Below are positions 40,601 through 51,774 of a DNA stretch of 64,000 bases, piece by piece. The stretch is from positions 558,001 through 622,000 of the forward strand of contig MU271146.1 of assembly GCA_021432605.1 (NCBI GenBank), written 5' to 3'. Position 1 is the stretch's first letter, and every line of letters starts with the position of its first letter. Origin of the DNA: Coniochaeta sp. PMI_546 (Eukaryota; Ascomycota; Sordariomycetes; Coniochaetales; Coniochaetaceae). The translations under genes were made by a program, and so were the position numbers. A model generated the notes under the pieces. The model worked only from the letters and a program-made list of their open reading frames with translations. It did no database searches and had not been told where the DNA came from.

Positions 40601-42927
40601 GGTGATGGCAATGAGTGTGAGAGACAGACAAATGAGAGAACCAAAAGACTGACAAAAAAAGACCGTCGTGAAAGGATGCTGGTAAGAATACTTCCAAGCA
40701 GTCTGGTGCCGGCAGACGGACTTGGAGAGTAGAGAAATGGTGGGTGGATGAAGAAGAGAAGAAGATGGAAATGAGAAGAGACTGAAGAGGAGGACCTTTA
40801 TAGCAGCAGAGAGCACGGACTGTGCCATCTGCCCAATGCAGGGATTGCAAGTCCTCTGTCTCTCGGTTAGAGTCTAGATGGTATGCTCCTTCCATGGCTG
40901 GCCATCTCTGTGAGAACCATTGATGGAGAAAGGGACGCGGGCCTGATTTGGAAGGAATACACGTGAAAAGGGGCAGGCACGCAACCGTACCAAGCAAGTC
41001 GGGATGCACTCAATCTACCTGGTCCTGATAACATGCCTACCACCTGGCCTGAATGCGTCGCAGTCTCTCCAGTGGGACCGAGGAGGCATCCAAGAGGTAA
41101 GGTAGGTCCAAGATAGTCTCTCATACGACCAGCGCCGTTCTTACCAGTCGGATTTTCAAGAACCCGCTGTGGAATCACGATGGCAGCCTCTGATTAGGAT
41201 GGTGTTGTGTATACGGCAGGCGCCACCACGATGAGCATAACTTAATGATCAAGACCAAGGGGCACCTGCAACTTGGGACTTCAATAAGCTCGCAAGGAAG
41301 CGCTAGATGAAGTCTCGGCAGGAGATATCTCGATCAGCAGGAACTTGAGTCTGCCTCGATCGCTGTGTCATTGGCAAAATCAAGGTAGCAGTCAAATGCA
41401 AGGAACAAGAGATTCACCAACGTAACTGTCTAGATGCTTCAAAGTCATGTCATGTCTTTACCTTCTTGTCCGTCAGGGTACTTCCCAGGGTACCTATCTC
41501 GATGCTCGAGGTACCCCGGCAATTACTTGTGAGGAGCCGAGCGCAAAACATGAGTCGCCATCGCTTCTCATAAGTTGTGACTTCCTGCGCCTTCGATGTT
41601 GACCTGGAAGGAAGGTATATGGTCCGGCCTGTGGGGACCTGAACGCACGTCGGACCCCGGTTGGACGTCTCCTGCCAAAGGCCGGGTAATGATCTCATAT
41701 CCTGCGATACTTTTCTGATGCACCAATGTGGTAGCCGACAGGCCAGTCCATCCGAGATGACGATGGGGAAGACATACAGGGTAAGGAACTTTAGAGTTCG
41801 GTTGGAATCCGTGACCAGGACGGGTAATCAGGACCCCGGAATTCGTTGTTTTCTAGCGCGGCATTGGCATGCAGGCGGCAAATCCTCTAGCCTTAACAGG
41901 CAGAGCCTCATTGCACTGCAATTTTTGGCCCGCGCGAGACCTTCAGAACCTTCCAACCTGGCCAGGGTCAGGGACTGCGGCTCCAACACGTGCAGCAACC
42001 CCTGGAACCCCGCTTGACAGACTACGCTAGGAAAGAACCGTAGATCGGCATGATTACGACGAGATGTGGTAACTTCTCGATTAACTTGTGGTTTGAGATG
42101 ATGACAGAATAAGGTGTCTTTTGTGTCCACGAAGCAGGCGTTCTCAAGTATGACATCTCAGGAGCCAATTGATGCCTTTTTCCGAGCGACGACTCGGCAA
42201 GAGTGAGGGAGAGAGGCAGGGATGTCAGGGCTGCAGTGGCGCCTCTGTAGCCGGGCACTGCCTCGCAGTCCATGCAGTACTCTCCCACTCACGATTGCAG
42301 CACGTCTGCATTCACGGATGACACACCTCCTGCACGGCATCGTCCCAATCAGATATGTTGCGCCTCGACCGGCTGCATGGGTGTTAACTGCTAGCCCCAA
42401 TCCCGAACTGCCCTGCTCATGCGCCGAGCCAGGTAGACCAGGCAGCACAGGGCTGCCGCGATAAGCAAGAGACCGGGGGAATGCTCCTGGCACAAGGCTC
42501 GAGTATGCCTCACTCTGAAGATCTGAACCCTGCTGCATCAGGTCTGGCCTTACTTCCCTCATCTCACCACACCAGTGACACCACCATCAGGCCAGCCAGA
42601 CAAGGACTGTCTGGTAGGCCCCCCGTGTGTCTGCCTGAGTTCATTCCTCCCGCAGCGAGTTGTCTCCGGTTGGCTTCGACCCCGCCTTCATGCTCTCCCA
42701 GTTCTGTGCTCGTGTGTAACCACTCTCAATCTTGGAAGTCATAAAGCGTAGAAATCCTCCCACTTCAGCCTCCCCGCTTCGCAGTTCTTCTTCTCCTCGG
42801 TCGTCTCGCACAGTGCACCTCAGCACTGCATTGAACTGATACTCGTCGTCCATCATTGGTTAAACTGGCTGAGCGTGCGTAAGATTCTTGTTACGACGAC
42901 GAAACCACAACGATTTCATAGACCACC
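40601..42927. other. Intergenic region
   Basis: About 2.3 kb between divergent genes. Multiple short frames on both strands, none with family features, signal peptides or convincing introns. A purine-rich stretch at 40625-40770 lies just upstream of the GPI-protein ATG. Confidence 0.45.
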
Positions 42928-44830
42928 ATGGCCGTTCCATCTGCTCCATCAAGTCCCCAGATGATGAAGGAGGTTCTGGTGTCGGATGACGACTACACCC
43001 TGTATAGTGATTCTGGTAGCGTATACTCACGTTCCAATGCCTCGACCCGCTCCTTCGTGTCGTACAATGCGCACAACGAGCTGCCTCCCTTGTATGTGTC
43101 GATCTCCAGTACTGCATTCTTGTTGACAGTCTTGTTAACACCAACACAGCCGCCTTCCCAAGGCCGACGGCAACAAGGATGTGTACGAGGCTTGGACTAT
43201 CTACCTGTCAAGTGACTATCAAGAGCCAGTCTCCGTCAGGAAATTCTGCGGTATAACCACGGTCAAAGATTACGACAGTTTCAAGGGGAGTGTCTCTTCC
43301 ATCTCGGAGCTGTACGACCAAAACGATCTCGTGGACATGTACCTCAAGTCACTAGACAAGTACAAGTCGAAGCACAAGCGCGCCTGGCCCTCCCGTCTCG
43401 TCCGCGGCACGGCACGCACCTATGAGGACGACATTGACAGCCGCATCCGCAAGCTCCCTCAAGCCGTGCAATCCGAGATCTGCCGTCTCCTGGGCGACCG
43501 CGAGGACGCCTCCAGCAACAGGTACCACAATCGTCCCTGGACAGTCGTCATGATGCAGGAGCAGCTGCACCGGAGATTCGCCGACGCCAACCCAAAAGTC
43601 ATCGACAAGCGGCACAACGTCCGGTTCTGGAAGAACCCCGGCAAGAACGAGCCGACCGAGTATTTCGTCATCATCCGCGGACGCGAGGGGCGGCGTGTCC
43701 CAGAGCCGATGGGCCAGACCGAGTTCAAGCGGTTCGAGAATCCCTGGCATCTCGCCGATGCGGCAGAGGCGAGACACAGGACACGCGAGCACCTCGACAA
43801 GCTGAGGGAGAAGCGCGCCAAGACGGTCCCTCCTCCTTCGTACCGGTACAGTCCGCCGCCACCGCCACCGCCGCCGGCATTTCCAAAACGCGGCATGTAC
43901 AATGCCCCCGGCGCGTATGCGCGGCCTCACATCGGCATGCCACACTACCCGTCTCCCGGCGGCCCTCCGGCTCCGAGAATGAGCCATCCAGTCTCTCATG
44001 GATATCCCCGGCCTCCCACTGTTCCGAGTCCGCCAGTGAGCTATCCGCCGCCACCACCAGTGCGTTACGCCCAGAGCGCAAGCTACTACGGAGGCCCGAT
44101 CTACCCGTCGTCGGCACCGCCACCACCGCCACCACCGCCACGTCCGTCAATGTACGGGCCGCCTCCGCACATGCAGCCGCCTCCGCCGCCTCGCCCGGGA
44201 ACCGATACGTTCCTTCCTTACAGTGGTCCATATACGAGGATATACTGCGGCGGTTACTACAATGGCATGCAGGAGACGTGCCCTGCCACTGTCCAGCCGG
44301 TTTCGGCTCCGACTCCTCGCCCAGGACCCGGCGGGTCCGGCACGTGGTCGTATGCCGACATCCCGGGCGCGGACTGGTCCGCGGGAAATCCTATCTCTGG
44401 GACTGGCTCTGTGATGAGGACTGCTTGCGGTCCCGCCGGGTCGGTGAGTAGTCTCGGGGAGGAGCTTGATGGGATGTCTAGGTTGGGTAAGGAGGTTGAT
44501 GGGGGCTACATGCATTTTTGCTGCAACGATGATGCGAGCGAGACTAGCAGCGTGCGATCGTGGATGTCTGGGGACCAGAAGGGTGATGCCGGGGAGGCTG
44601 TGCAGGGGAAAGGGAAGGAGAATTGGAAGCTGGGGGAGGAGGCAGGGGTTTCCGCGCAGCAAGAGGACTTGAGGTTTAAGATGAACCAGTTGATTGCGGA
44701 GAATAAGCGTCGCGTCGAGCAGGCGCGGCAGGTGCAGGAGCAGACGAAGAGTGGTGAGGTTGAGGGTTCTTCCGTTGCGTCGGCTGGGAGTAGCAAGGAG
44801 GTCAAGCAGGTTAAGGATGACAGTTCGTGA
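42928..44830 (+). CDS. Uncharacterised proline-rich protein with conserved N-terminal domain
   Basis: Two exons, 42928-43091 and 43150-44830 (58-bp intron, GTATGT donor, TTAAC branch, ACACAG acceptor), give 614 aa. The ATG has ACCATGG context. Residues 1-55 are Ser-rich; about 55-290 are a dense charged domain (VYEAWTIYLSSDY, FCGITTVKDYDSF, RIRKLPQAVQSEICRLLGDR, VRFWKNPGKNEPTEYFVIIRG). Proline-rich parts follow with two runs of eight prolines, then GGYMHFCCNDD and a C-terminal charged coiled-coil-like stretch (NQLIAENKRRVEQARQVQEQ). No signal peptide or membrane helix. No family recognised; the polyproline runs could bind profilin, SH3 or WW domains. Minus-strand frames inside it are shadows. 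Confidence 0.85.
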
Positions 44831-45327
44831 TTACGTTTAGGGGTTGATGAGGAAACATTGAGCAAGCACTCAAGGGACGTTCGGTGTGTGGAGAGGGTTA
44901 TTCTCTGTGTGCAATGTTTGGATATGGAATGAGTTGTCAGGCTGGCAGGATTATGCCTGGTAAGATTACGTTTTATGACCGTCTTCATGAACTGTCCTTA
45001 ACAATTGACTTTCGATCTTATCTCTGCCATGGTCTTTGTGTAATCTGTGATGGCTTCTTGTGGTCTCTCGTGGTCTCGCGCGAGGTTGAAAAAGCAGTGC
45101 TCATGCAGTAAACCAAGCTTTCCTTAGTTTCACAATGCAAGCTACCCAATCTGGCCAAGCGCCAATCGACGACGGAAATCTCCGTTATCTCCACCCTGCA
45201 GCTTTCAAAAAATTATACGTCCAACTTCCAACGAGGCACTACCAAATCAACGTCAAACCTCGACGACGACGCCAACGACATCTTACACCCACCCATACTT
45301 TCTTTTTGCTCACCAGAAACCGCCAAG
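44831..45327. other. Intergenic region upstream of NOP10
   Basis: About 0.5 kb; 3' UTR of the proline-rich gene and promoter of NOP10. No gene seen. Confidence 0.5.
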
Positions 45328-45607
45328 ATGCATCTCATGTACAACCTCGACGCGAGCGGCAAGCGCCTTTATACTCTCAAGAAGGTCATGGACGGCCAGG
45401 TCACCAAGTCGGCGCACCCGGCCCGTTTCTCCCCCGACGACAAGTGGTCGCGCCACCGCATCACGCTGAGGAAGAGGTTCAACCTGCTTATGCCGAGGGA
45501 GAGTGAGTACCGTCTCGCAGTGGGATTTGGAGAAATTCGTCAAATCTGGAGTGTGAGCTGACTTTTGCGCAGAGGACCTAAAGGTCGTTTCCGCGCCGGG
45601 CGTTTAA
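45328..45607 (+). CDS. NOP10: H/ACA small nucleolar ribonucleoprotein subunit Nop10
   Basis: Two exons, 45328-45502 and 45573-45607 (70-bp intron, GTGAGT donor, CTGAC branch, CGCAG acceptor), give 69 aa, the normal Nop10 length. It begins [19 protein letters not shown] and continues [20 protein letters not shown] and [12 protein letters not shown], which is diagnostic for the family. Role: Nop10 binds the Cbf5/dyskerin catalytic subunit, with Nhp2 and Gar1, in H/ACA snoRNPs that pseudouridylate rRNA and support rRNA processing in the nucleolus. The ATG is set by homology and CCAAGATG context. Very sure. Confidence 0.97.
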
Positions 45608-46057
45608 GCCAACGGCCTAATTGCAGGGTTTTCACCAAGTGAACGACGATTTTGAGCAAATACCCTTTCCGACAATACCGGCCGCAACGGTGTGTCTGGC
45701 GAACATGAAATACCACTATCATCAGAAGGAGTCAGAGAGTAGGGTGCAGGCGGGGCCGAAGGAAGGCAGACGATGGATTCCGACGGGATACCAGGGAAGG
45801 TCAAGGAAGGCCGAAGGCACGGAAGCGGAAGACACGCAGCAGAAGAAGTTTGTCGAGAAATACGGCGTTCCGGTTTTCAGGACTGTGTATATGGCGGAGT
45901 ACGGCGGATATGCTTTCCTTAGAGGCATCAAAATGCGTTGCTTAGAGGCACCAAAATCAAAACTGCTTGATTGGCATACTGACTGACCACTTGGTATCAT
46001 TCAACTATGAACTTTTGTATCGATCACCGCATCTACCTAAACTCTAGTCGTGTCCTT
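45608..46057. other. Convergent spacer between NOP10 and NOB1
   Basis: 450 bp, mostly 3' UTR. A 121-codon plus frame (45621-45986) overlaps it but starts right after the NOP10 stop and has no family features. Confidence 0.5.
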
Positions 46058-47515
46058 TTACGATCTCTTTTTAGAGTTAACGTTCCTCCCCGCCCCGACC
46101 CTGGGCCTGGCATGTCCACCACTGCGACGTCCAGTCAGCAAGTCCGGCAGGTAATCCTCGTCCATGATATCCTTCGTCCTACTCCTCTTATCCTCCATGA
46201 TCTGCTTAGTATACTCCTTCTGGTCCTCGGCGAGGATCAGCTCCTTGCCCCACCCCTTCTTCCCACCCCCAGACACCGCCGCGAGCTTGCCATTCGACGT
46301 GCCGTGGACAGGTTTCGGGATGCTGTAGACATTTCCCCTCTTGTTGAACTGATAGTTCTTCTTGAGGTGCACCCGGAACGTGCCCTTGCTGTCCGTCGAG
46401 CACGCCGTCCGCGTGAGCGTCGCCTGTCCGCAGCTGGGGCAGAACTGCCTGCTCGTCTGCCGCGTCACGGCGAAGCAGCCGTGGCACCGCAGGACCCAGG
46501 TCTTGACGCGCGTGATGCGGGTGCAGGACGTGCCGCCGACGAGGTTGAGGTTTATGCGCATGGCGACGTTCTGCATCGCGTGGTCGGAGGTGAGGAGCGC
46601 CGCCTCGAGGGTGCCTTGCTGGTCTTTGTAGGAGGCCGGGTCGGCTTCTTTGGCTTGGTGCTTTTTCAGGTTTGAGGGGGTTATCCAGCCCTCGCCGTCG
46701 GAGTCGGAGGCTTCTTCTTCTTCTTCTCCTTCTGCCGGTGCTGGCTCTGTTGTGGGCTCGGATGAGGGAGCGTTGTCGGATGTGGAGGGTTGCGCCGTTG
46801 CGGATATGGTGTCGGGTGATGTCGTGGTTTCGCTTAGGGTGAGATTCTCAACTTGAGACTGGGCCTCTTGCACAGCATCTTCGCTAGTATTGTGCCCGCT
46901 TTCAACCTCTGGTTCTCCCTCATTTGTGACATCCTCAGCTGGAAGCGCGTCATTCTTCTCCTTGGATGACTCGGGTATGCCATCCTTCTCTTGTGATTGG
47001 GACTCTTCTTGAGCTACAGTCGGGGCCTCGACAACGCTCCCTGGAGGGTTGCCGTTTGTACCCTTCTGTCCGGGCACTTTCCTCAGCCGCCAGTCACCGC
47101 CATTTCTCTCGCATTCCAACTCGTATGTTAGAGCAATCAGGTGGATATCTGGCTTAGAGAGAACATCCAAATCGCCTGTCCTGCGGGCAAAGTCTACCAC
47201 AAACTTGACACTCGCCGGGCTTGGGCTGCGGAGTGTTAAGAATGGGACGAGGGTTGTGTTCAGTCGTGACCGTGTAGCTTCGTCCCGGATTTCGGAGATG
47301 ACAGACGGAATAGTGTAGAGGACTTCAGCCTGCGAAATGAGCGTGGATATGGAGATCTCGTTCTTGATCAATGGGCCTGTATCGAGCACCAGACTGTGTA
47401 TCGGCTTGTTCGTCGTCGACTTCGTGACAGGGATTGTGGAGGGGGATGTACTGCCGACAGTTGGAGGCTGCTGTGTGGCAGGGGCCGAAACGGATGCTTC
47501 AGCGAAAGACGCCAT
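46058..47515 (-). CDS. NOB1: 20S pre-rRNA endonuclease Nob1
   Basis: An intronless 485-aa protein from the ATG at 47515. After a Ser/Thr/Pro N-terminus comes the PIN nuclease domain (about 40-140): LVLDTGPLIKN with Asp45, IPSVISEIRDEATR with Glu75, and KPDIHLIALTYELE with Asp123, the acidic metal-binding residues. A long acidic linker (about 150-300) holds EGEEEEEASDSDGEGWITPSN, then TSCTRITRVKTWVLRCHGC and a zinc ribbon (CHGC...CPSCG). The C-terminus GWGKELILAEDQKEY and PRVGAGRNVNSKKRS is typical. Role: cleaves at site D in the cytoplasm to make the mature 3' end of 18S rRNA during 40S maturation. Divergent from PNS1 by about 0.6 kb. Confidence 0.97.
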   Translation of the reverse strand: MASFAEASVSAPATQQPPTVGSTSPSTIPVTKSTTNKPIHSLVLDTGPLIKNEISISTLISQAEVLYTIPSVISEIRDEATRSRLNTTLVPFLTLRSPSPASVKFVVDFARRTGDLDVLSKPDIHLIALTYELECERNGGDWRLRKVPGQKGTNGNPPGSVVEAPTVAQEESQSQEKDGIPESSKEKNDALPAEDVTNEGEPEVESGHNTSEDAVQEAQSQVENLTLSETTTSPDTISATAQPSTSDNAPSSEPTTEPAPAEGEEEEEASDSDGEGWITPSNLKKHQAKEADPASYKDQQGTLEAALLTSDHAMQNVAMRINLNLVGGTSCTRITRVKTWVLRCHGCFAVTRQTSRQFCPSCGQATLTRTACSTDSKGTFRVHLKKNYQFNKRGNVYSIPKPVHGTSNGKLAAVSGGGKKGWGKELILAEDQKEYTKQIMEDKRSRTKDIMDEDYLPDLLTGRRSGGHARPRVGAGRNVNSKKRS

Positions 47516-48144
47516 GTTTGCTTAGGACTAGGAGAGACACTGAGGGAATGACAACAGCACGGACTGAGTAGAGAAGACGGAGCTCTTCGTCGCGGCCGAT
47601 GAGTGGGCTGTCGAGATCGTTACAACTCAAAAATAAAGGCGGACTCATTTGGCAGAATAATTTCTCAGGTTTGCTCAACCCCGCGGCAAGACCCTCCAGG
47701 TGAAAAAGAAAACTGCGCTAGTCCAGTTGGGGAGCGGTAGTGACCCTTGTGGATCTGATTTTAAGCTCTATCGATTGCCGAGCGCTACTTTCGTCACTAG
47801 CTCTGTCCTCCAGTGGACGTTCGAGGCCATTCACGTGTCGAGTGATGATATCATTAGCTCGAGAGCTCGAGACGCTATTCCCCAATCAACAAGAAAACAA
47901 ATGCCAAGTTCATTTTGTTTGCGTGTCCAATCTCTCCTGCTCCGAGGCCTCTCGACTCTTCCGTGCAAGTATTTTAATGCTGCCCGTGTAATATCCTGTC
48001 TCTCTTACAGTACCTGTGCCATAAGGGAACATCATTTCGACCGTCCTATATCAAATAAGTGCAGAGCACTGTGATTCTTGAAGCGACGCGGAGACGCCAA
48101 ACCAGCTCTTGGTCAGACTCGACGCGCTCGACAGGCATTCTGCG
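47516..48144. other. Divergent promoter region NOB1 / PNS1
   Basis: 629 bp between two start codons. No TATA box obvious on either side; no gene supported. Confidence 0.5.
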
Positions 48145-49976
48145 ATGTCAAACGGCCAACAATACGGCCAGCCCTACGGCCAGCCGCAGGCAGGAATGCA
48201 GGGCTACGAGAACCAGCCCTATGGCCAGCCTCCAACTTATGACCCGTATGGCAACCAGCCGCAGCAGCAGTACGGCAATCAGCAAGCTTACGGCCAGCCG
48301 CCGTATGGCAACCAACAGCCCTATCAGCAGCCCTATCCGAATCAGCCTCCAAACATGGCTCCTCCGAACAATGGGCCCCCCAACGGAGGTGGTTACGGTA
48401 ACGAGAAGGTCACGTTTGACCAGAGCTTCCAGATCCAAAAGCCGAAGTGGAACGACCTATGGGCTGGAATTCTGGTTGGTGGACCGTCCGATGTGTGCTT
48501 GGTTCTAAACTGATAGCTTTGACTAGTTTCTGCTCGTCTGTGCCGGCTTCGCCGCGGTCTCTGGCATCGCTCTTCAGGGATATGGTAAGCTTCTATTAAC
48601 CTGCCGAAAAGTTGCTGGTGCTGGTGGCTAATAATCTACTGTAGCGGCAACTAGGAACCTGAACGGAGGCGGTCTCAATGGACAGCTCAACACCTTCAGT
48701 CTGACGACCCATACCATCGTCCTGTTCGCGTGGGTACTGGTGACAGCTATCGTCCTTAGCTTTGCTTACATGTGGGTTGCGCGCGCATTCACGAAGCAGT
48801 TTATCTGGATCACGGGGATCCTCAACATCGTCTTTGGCCTCGTAACGGCCATATACATGCTCTCGCGCCGCTACTACTCTGGAGGCATCGTTTTCCTCAT
48901 TTTCACCATCTTCACGGCCTTCTGCTTCTACTCGTGGATCCCTCGTATCCCGTTCAGTGTCTTGATGCTTCAGACGGCGATCGACGTATCCAAGAAATTC
49001 GGCCATGTCTACGTCGTTAGCGCCATCGGTGGATTTCTCGCAACAGCCTTTGCTGCCTGGTACTCGGTCACCCTCGTGGCCATCTACGTCAAATACGAGC
49101 CAAGCTCCAACAATGCTGCATGCAGCACAGGGGTTGGCGGTTGCAGCACTGGCAAAGTCATCGGTCTGATCGCCTTCATCACGTTTGCCTCGTACTGGAT
49201 CTCGGAGTGGTTGAAGAACACCATCCACACGACAATCTCGGGTGTCTATGGGTCGTGGTACTTCAACGTCAACAACTATCCAACCAAGGTCACTCGCGGT
49301 GCGCTTAGACGCGCTCTCACCTACAGCTTCGGCAGTATCAGCTTTGGCAGCTTGCTAGTAGCCATTATCAACTGCCTTCGCCAGCTGTGCTCGATCGCGC
49401 AGCAGAATGCGGCCAGTGACGGCAATATTGTCGGCACGATCATGTTCTGCATTCTTGGGTGCTTGATCAGCATCTTGGACTGGGCGGTTCAGTTCATCAA
49501 CCGCTATGCCTTCTCTCACATTGCGCTGTATGGCAAGCCTTACATCGCCGCTGCGAAGGATACATGGCGGTAAGACTCTCAACTCCTTCTTGTGGCTGCC
49601 CAATGCTAACTCTTCCCGTAGCTTGATCAAGGACCGCGGTATTGACGCCCTTATCAACGAATGTCTTATCGGTCCGGTGCTTACCATGGGAGCGACCTTC
49701 ATCGCCTACGCATGCGCCTTGCTCGCGTATCTGTACATGGTCTTCACGCACCCGGCATACAACTCGACGGGAGCGTACACTCCGGTTGTGGTGGCGTTTT
49801 CTTTCCTCATTGGCCTGCAGATCTGCAATATCTTCACCACGCCCCTCAGCAGCGGAATCGACACTATCTTCGTCGCTGCTGCTTGGGATCCCGAGGTGAT
49901 GATGACCCAGCACCCCGATTTGTATCAGCAGATGATACATGTTTATCCCCATGTCCAGCAGGCGATACATGCTTAG
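48145..49976 (+). CDS. PNS1: PNS1-like choline-transporter-like (CTL/SLC44) membrane protein
   Basis: Four exons, 48145-48474, 48527-48584, 48645-49569 and 49622-49976, give 555 aa. All introns are 52-60 bp; the frame closes. The N-terminal 90 residues are a cytosolic Gln/Tyr/Pro/Asn-rich tail (QYGQPYGQPQAGMQGYENQP), ending EKVTFDQSFQIQKPKWNDLW, the family's lead-in to the first helix. About ten membrane segments follow. The conserved C-terminal half contains GSISFGSLLVAIINCLRQL, NRYAFSHIALYGKPYIAAAKDTW and IGLQICNIFTTPLSSGIDTIFVA. Yeast Pns1 is plasma-membrane located; animal CTL relatives carry choline and related amines, but transport by Pns1 is not firmly shown. Family placement is sure; the substrate is not. 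Confidence 0.96.
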
Positions 49977-51346
49977 GCTTTGCCTGGGAATCGGTGTCAG
50001 CTTGTGACGGTATTGGTAGAGGAGGCATTCCACGGGGTTCAAAAGTAATAGAGAGTTGGATAATAGAACTACTCCGTAACTGGTGCATGATCAATCAATC
50101 AGGAACCATCAGTCAGTGCTCCAGCCTCCGGCGCCATCTCCCAAGAAAAGTTGACGCTGAGCCCTCGCCACCATGCCCTCCAAACCCTAACCCAAGCTAT
50201 AACGCACCCCTGACGGGTGGCGCCGAAATTGAGGCCGAGCTTGCGCAAACTCTATGCTGCTTTTATGTCACTAATGCCGACTGTCCTAGGCGCCTCCCCG
50301 TCATTTGCCTGTATATTAGAACGTCACATGCCTTGGGATATGACTGCGATCCCCGGAGCAGCGAACATGCGATAGTCAGGGCAGACCTCGAGGAGTCGGA
50401 CAATGATGCCGAGGACAGCCCAAGTCGGTGACATAGTAAAGAGGCTCGACGACTCTACCCCGAGCCTGTTGACCTACTGCTCGGGCATACTTAGTGCTCT
50501 GCTGGGCATCTTCCGACCTTGGTTGAAGCATGTCTACCACTACCACAGTCAAAGGATACCGTTCTTCGCGGGTTTTAAAACAGACGGCAAAATTTGTGAG
50601 GACAAGGACTGAAATTTACAACACCTCTGAATTGGAGCACCCGACTTCCCGGCAATACGATGTGCCGATAGCGCTTCCTTGCCAGGAGGTAGGTCGGCTG
50701 GAAAAATCTCAACGAGCCTGAGTCTTTCGAGGGACCAGGTGTGAATGTTCACATCAAGCTCACTCAAGTTGCATCCCGCTGATTACCGGAATAGGAGGTA
50801 CCGCATTTCCCCTATGCTGATCGCGTAGCCAACGGCGCAGCTTTCACCCGGTTCTCTCAAACGATCACTGCCAGTGGTTCTGCCTCGAAGTGTCGTATGC
50901 GCAGTCCGCTAAGTGTTGAAATTGACCTGCCTGAATGATTGGCAAGGCAAGGGACATTGATTGAAGTGCGATTGACAGATATACCGGAGGCTGACTATGG
51001 CAAGCTCTCCGATGAGACATTCAATAGCATCCACCCCGAGTGTCGAGTATATTCGGATCCTTGTGCTGACTGTTCTATTGTTCGAAGGGCTGAGTGCATG
51101 AGCGATTTCACTCAAGCTAGCAGCAGGACAATCACAGCATCCGTTCATAGCATTAAGCGGGTTCTCTTTTACGCTAGCAGCGAAGATGAACACTGCTTTC
51201 ACTTTAGAGAGTGGCTTCCTGTCCTGAACAGCCATTTCCAAGAGAGATGGGCGGTGAAAGACTTCAAGCTGACTGGATATATTTTCTGACTGGAAAGATT
51301 ATCGAGCCATGACTTATTCGGGAGTGAATGCAAGGCTCCACCAGAG
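49977..51346. other. Intergenic region
   Basis: About 1.4 kb. The plus frame 50939-51289 (116 codons) has a plausible composition (GTLIEVRLTDIPEADYGKL) but no ATG-supporting context or family match, and is left uncalled. The rest shows nothing. Confidence 0.4.
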
Positions 51347-51354
51347 TATATAAG
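51347..51354 (+). promoter_or_regulatory. TATA box of MCY-type small protein 1
   Basis: TATATAAG lies about 170 bp upstream of the ATG at 51520. Confidence 0.42.
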
Positions 51355-51519
51355 CCCAGCCATGCAGTACGCGATCCGGACAACTACTCTTCCTATATTG
51401 CAGCTACATCTTACCCTCGGAGCTGATTGCAACCGACGTCTCTCTCTGCCACCAAGCCGAAAGCACTCAGAGGTCCGAGGACTATTATACTGCCATCGCG
51501 GTCCTTCAGCACTGCCACG

Positions 51520-51774
51520 ATGTGCTACATTATCAAGTATTACCTACACTGCCGCCAGTGCGGCATGTACTGCGAGTATATGGGCAAAGACTACGAACCT
51601 TGCCGCAGGCAAAGAAATTTCAACAGGAGGTGCAGACGCGGCATCTCCCGCGACACACAAAGGATCTATGAGGGACTCTGCGAGAACTATGGATGGGAAT
51701 GCGAGAGGAACAACAACGACTGGCATGATCCAGCTTCATACGACCAGTATGATAGCCATGATAACTCGGAATAG
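51520..51774 (+). CDS. Small MCY...HCxxCG cysteine protein 1 (84 aa)
   Basis: A single exon. The ATG at 51520 is chosen because the start MCYIIKYYLHCRQCGMYC aligns with the second copy (MCYMFKQHIHCKVCG at 55140), and both have ACGATGTGCTACAT at the start. The first 30 residues hold six cysteines and one histidine in a C-x-H-C-x2-C-type spacing that could bind zinc or form disulphides. The middle is Arg-rich (CRRQRNFNRRCRRG), and the tail is acidic with Asp, Tyr, Ser and Asn. No signal peptide, so probably intracellular. Many filamentous ascomycetes encode short proteins that begin MC[YF]; none with a firm function is known to me. Confidence 0.65.
   Translation: MCYIIKYYLHCRQCGMYCEYMGKDYEPCRRQRNFNRRCRRGISRDTQRIYEGLCENYGWECERNNNDWHDPASYDQYDSHDNSE

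Noticed and set aside
45621-45986. 121-codon frame after NOP10
   Set aside because: It begins in the NOP10 3' UTR with no promoter, family or splice support.
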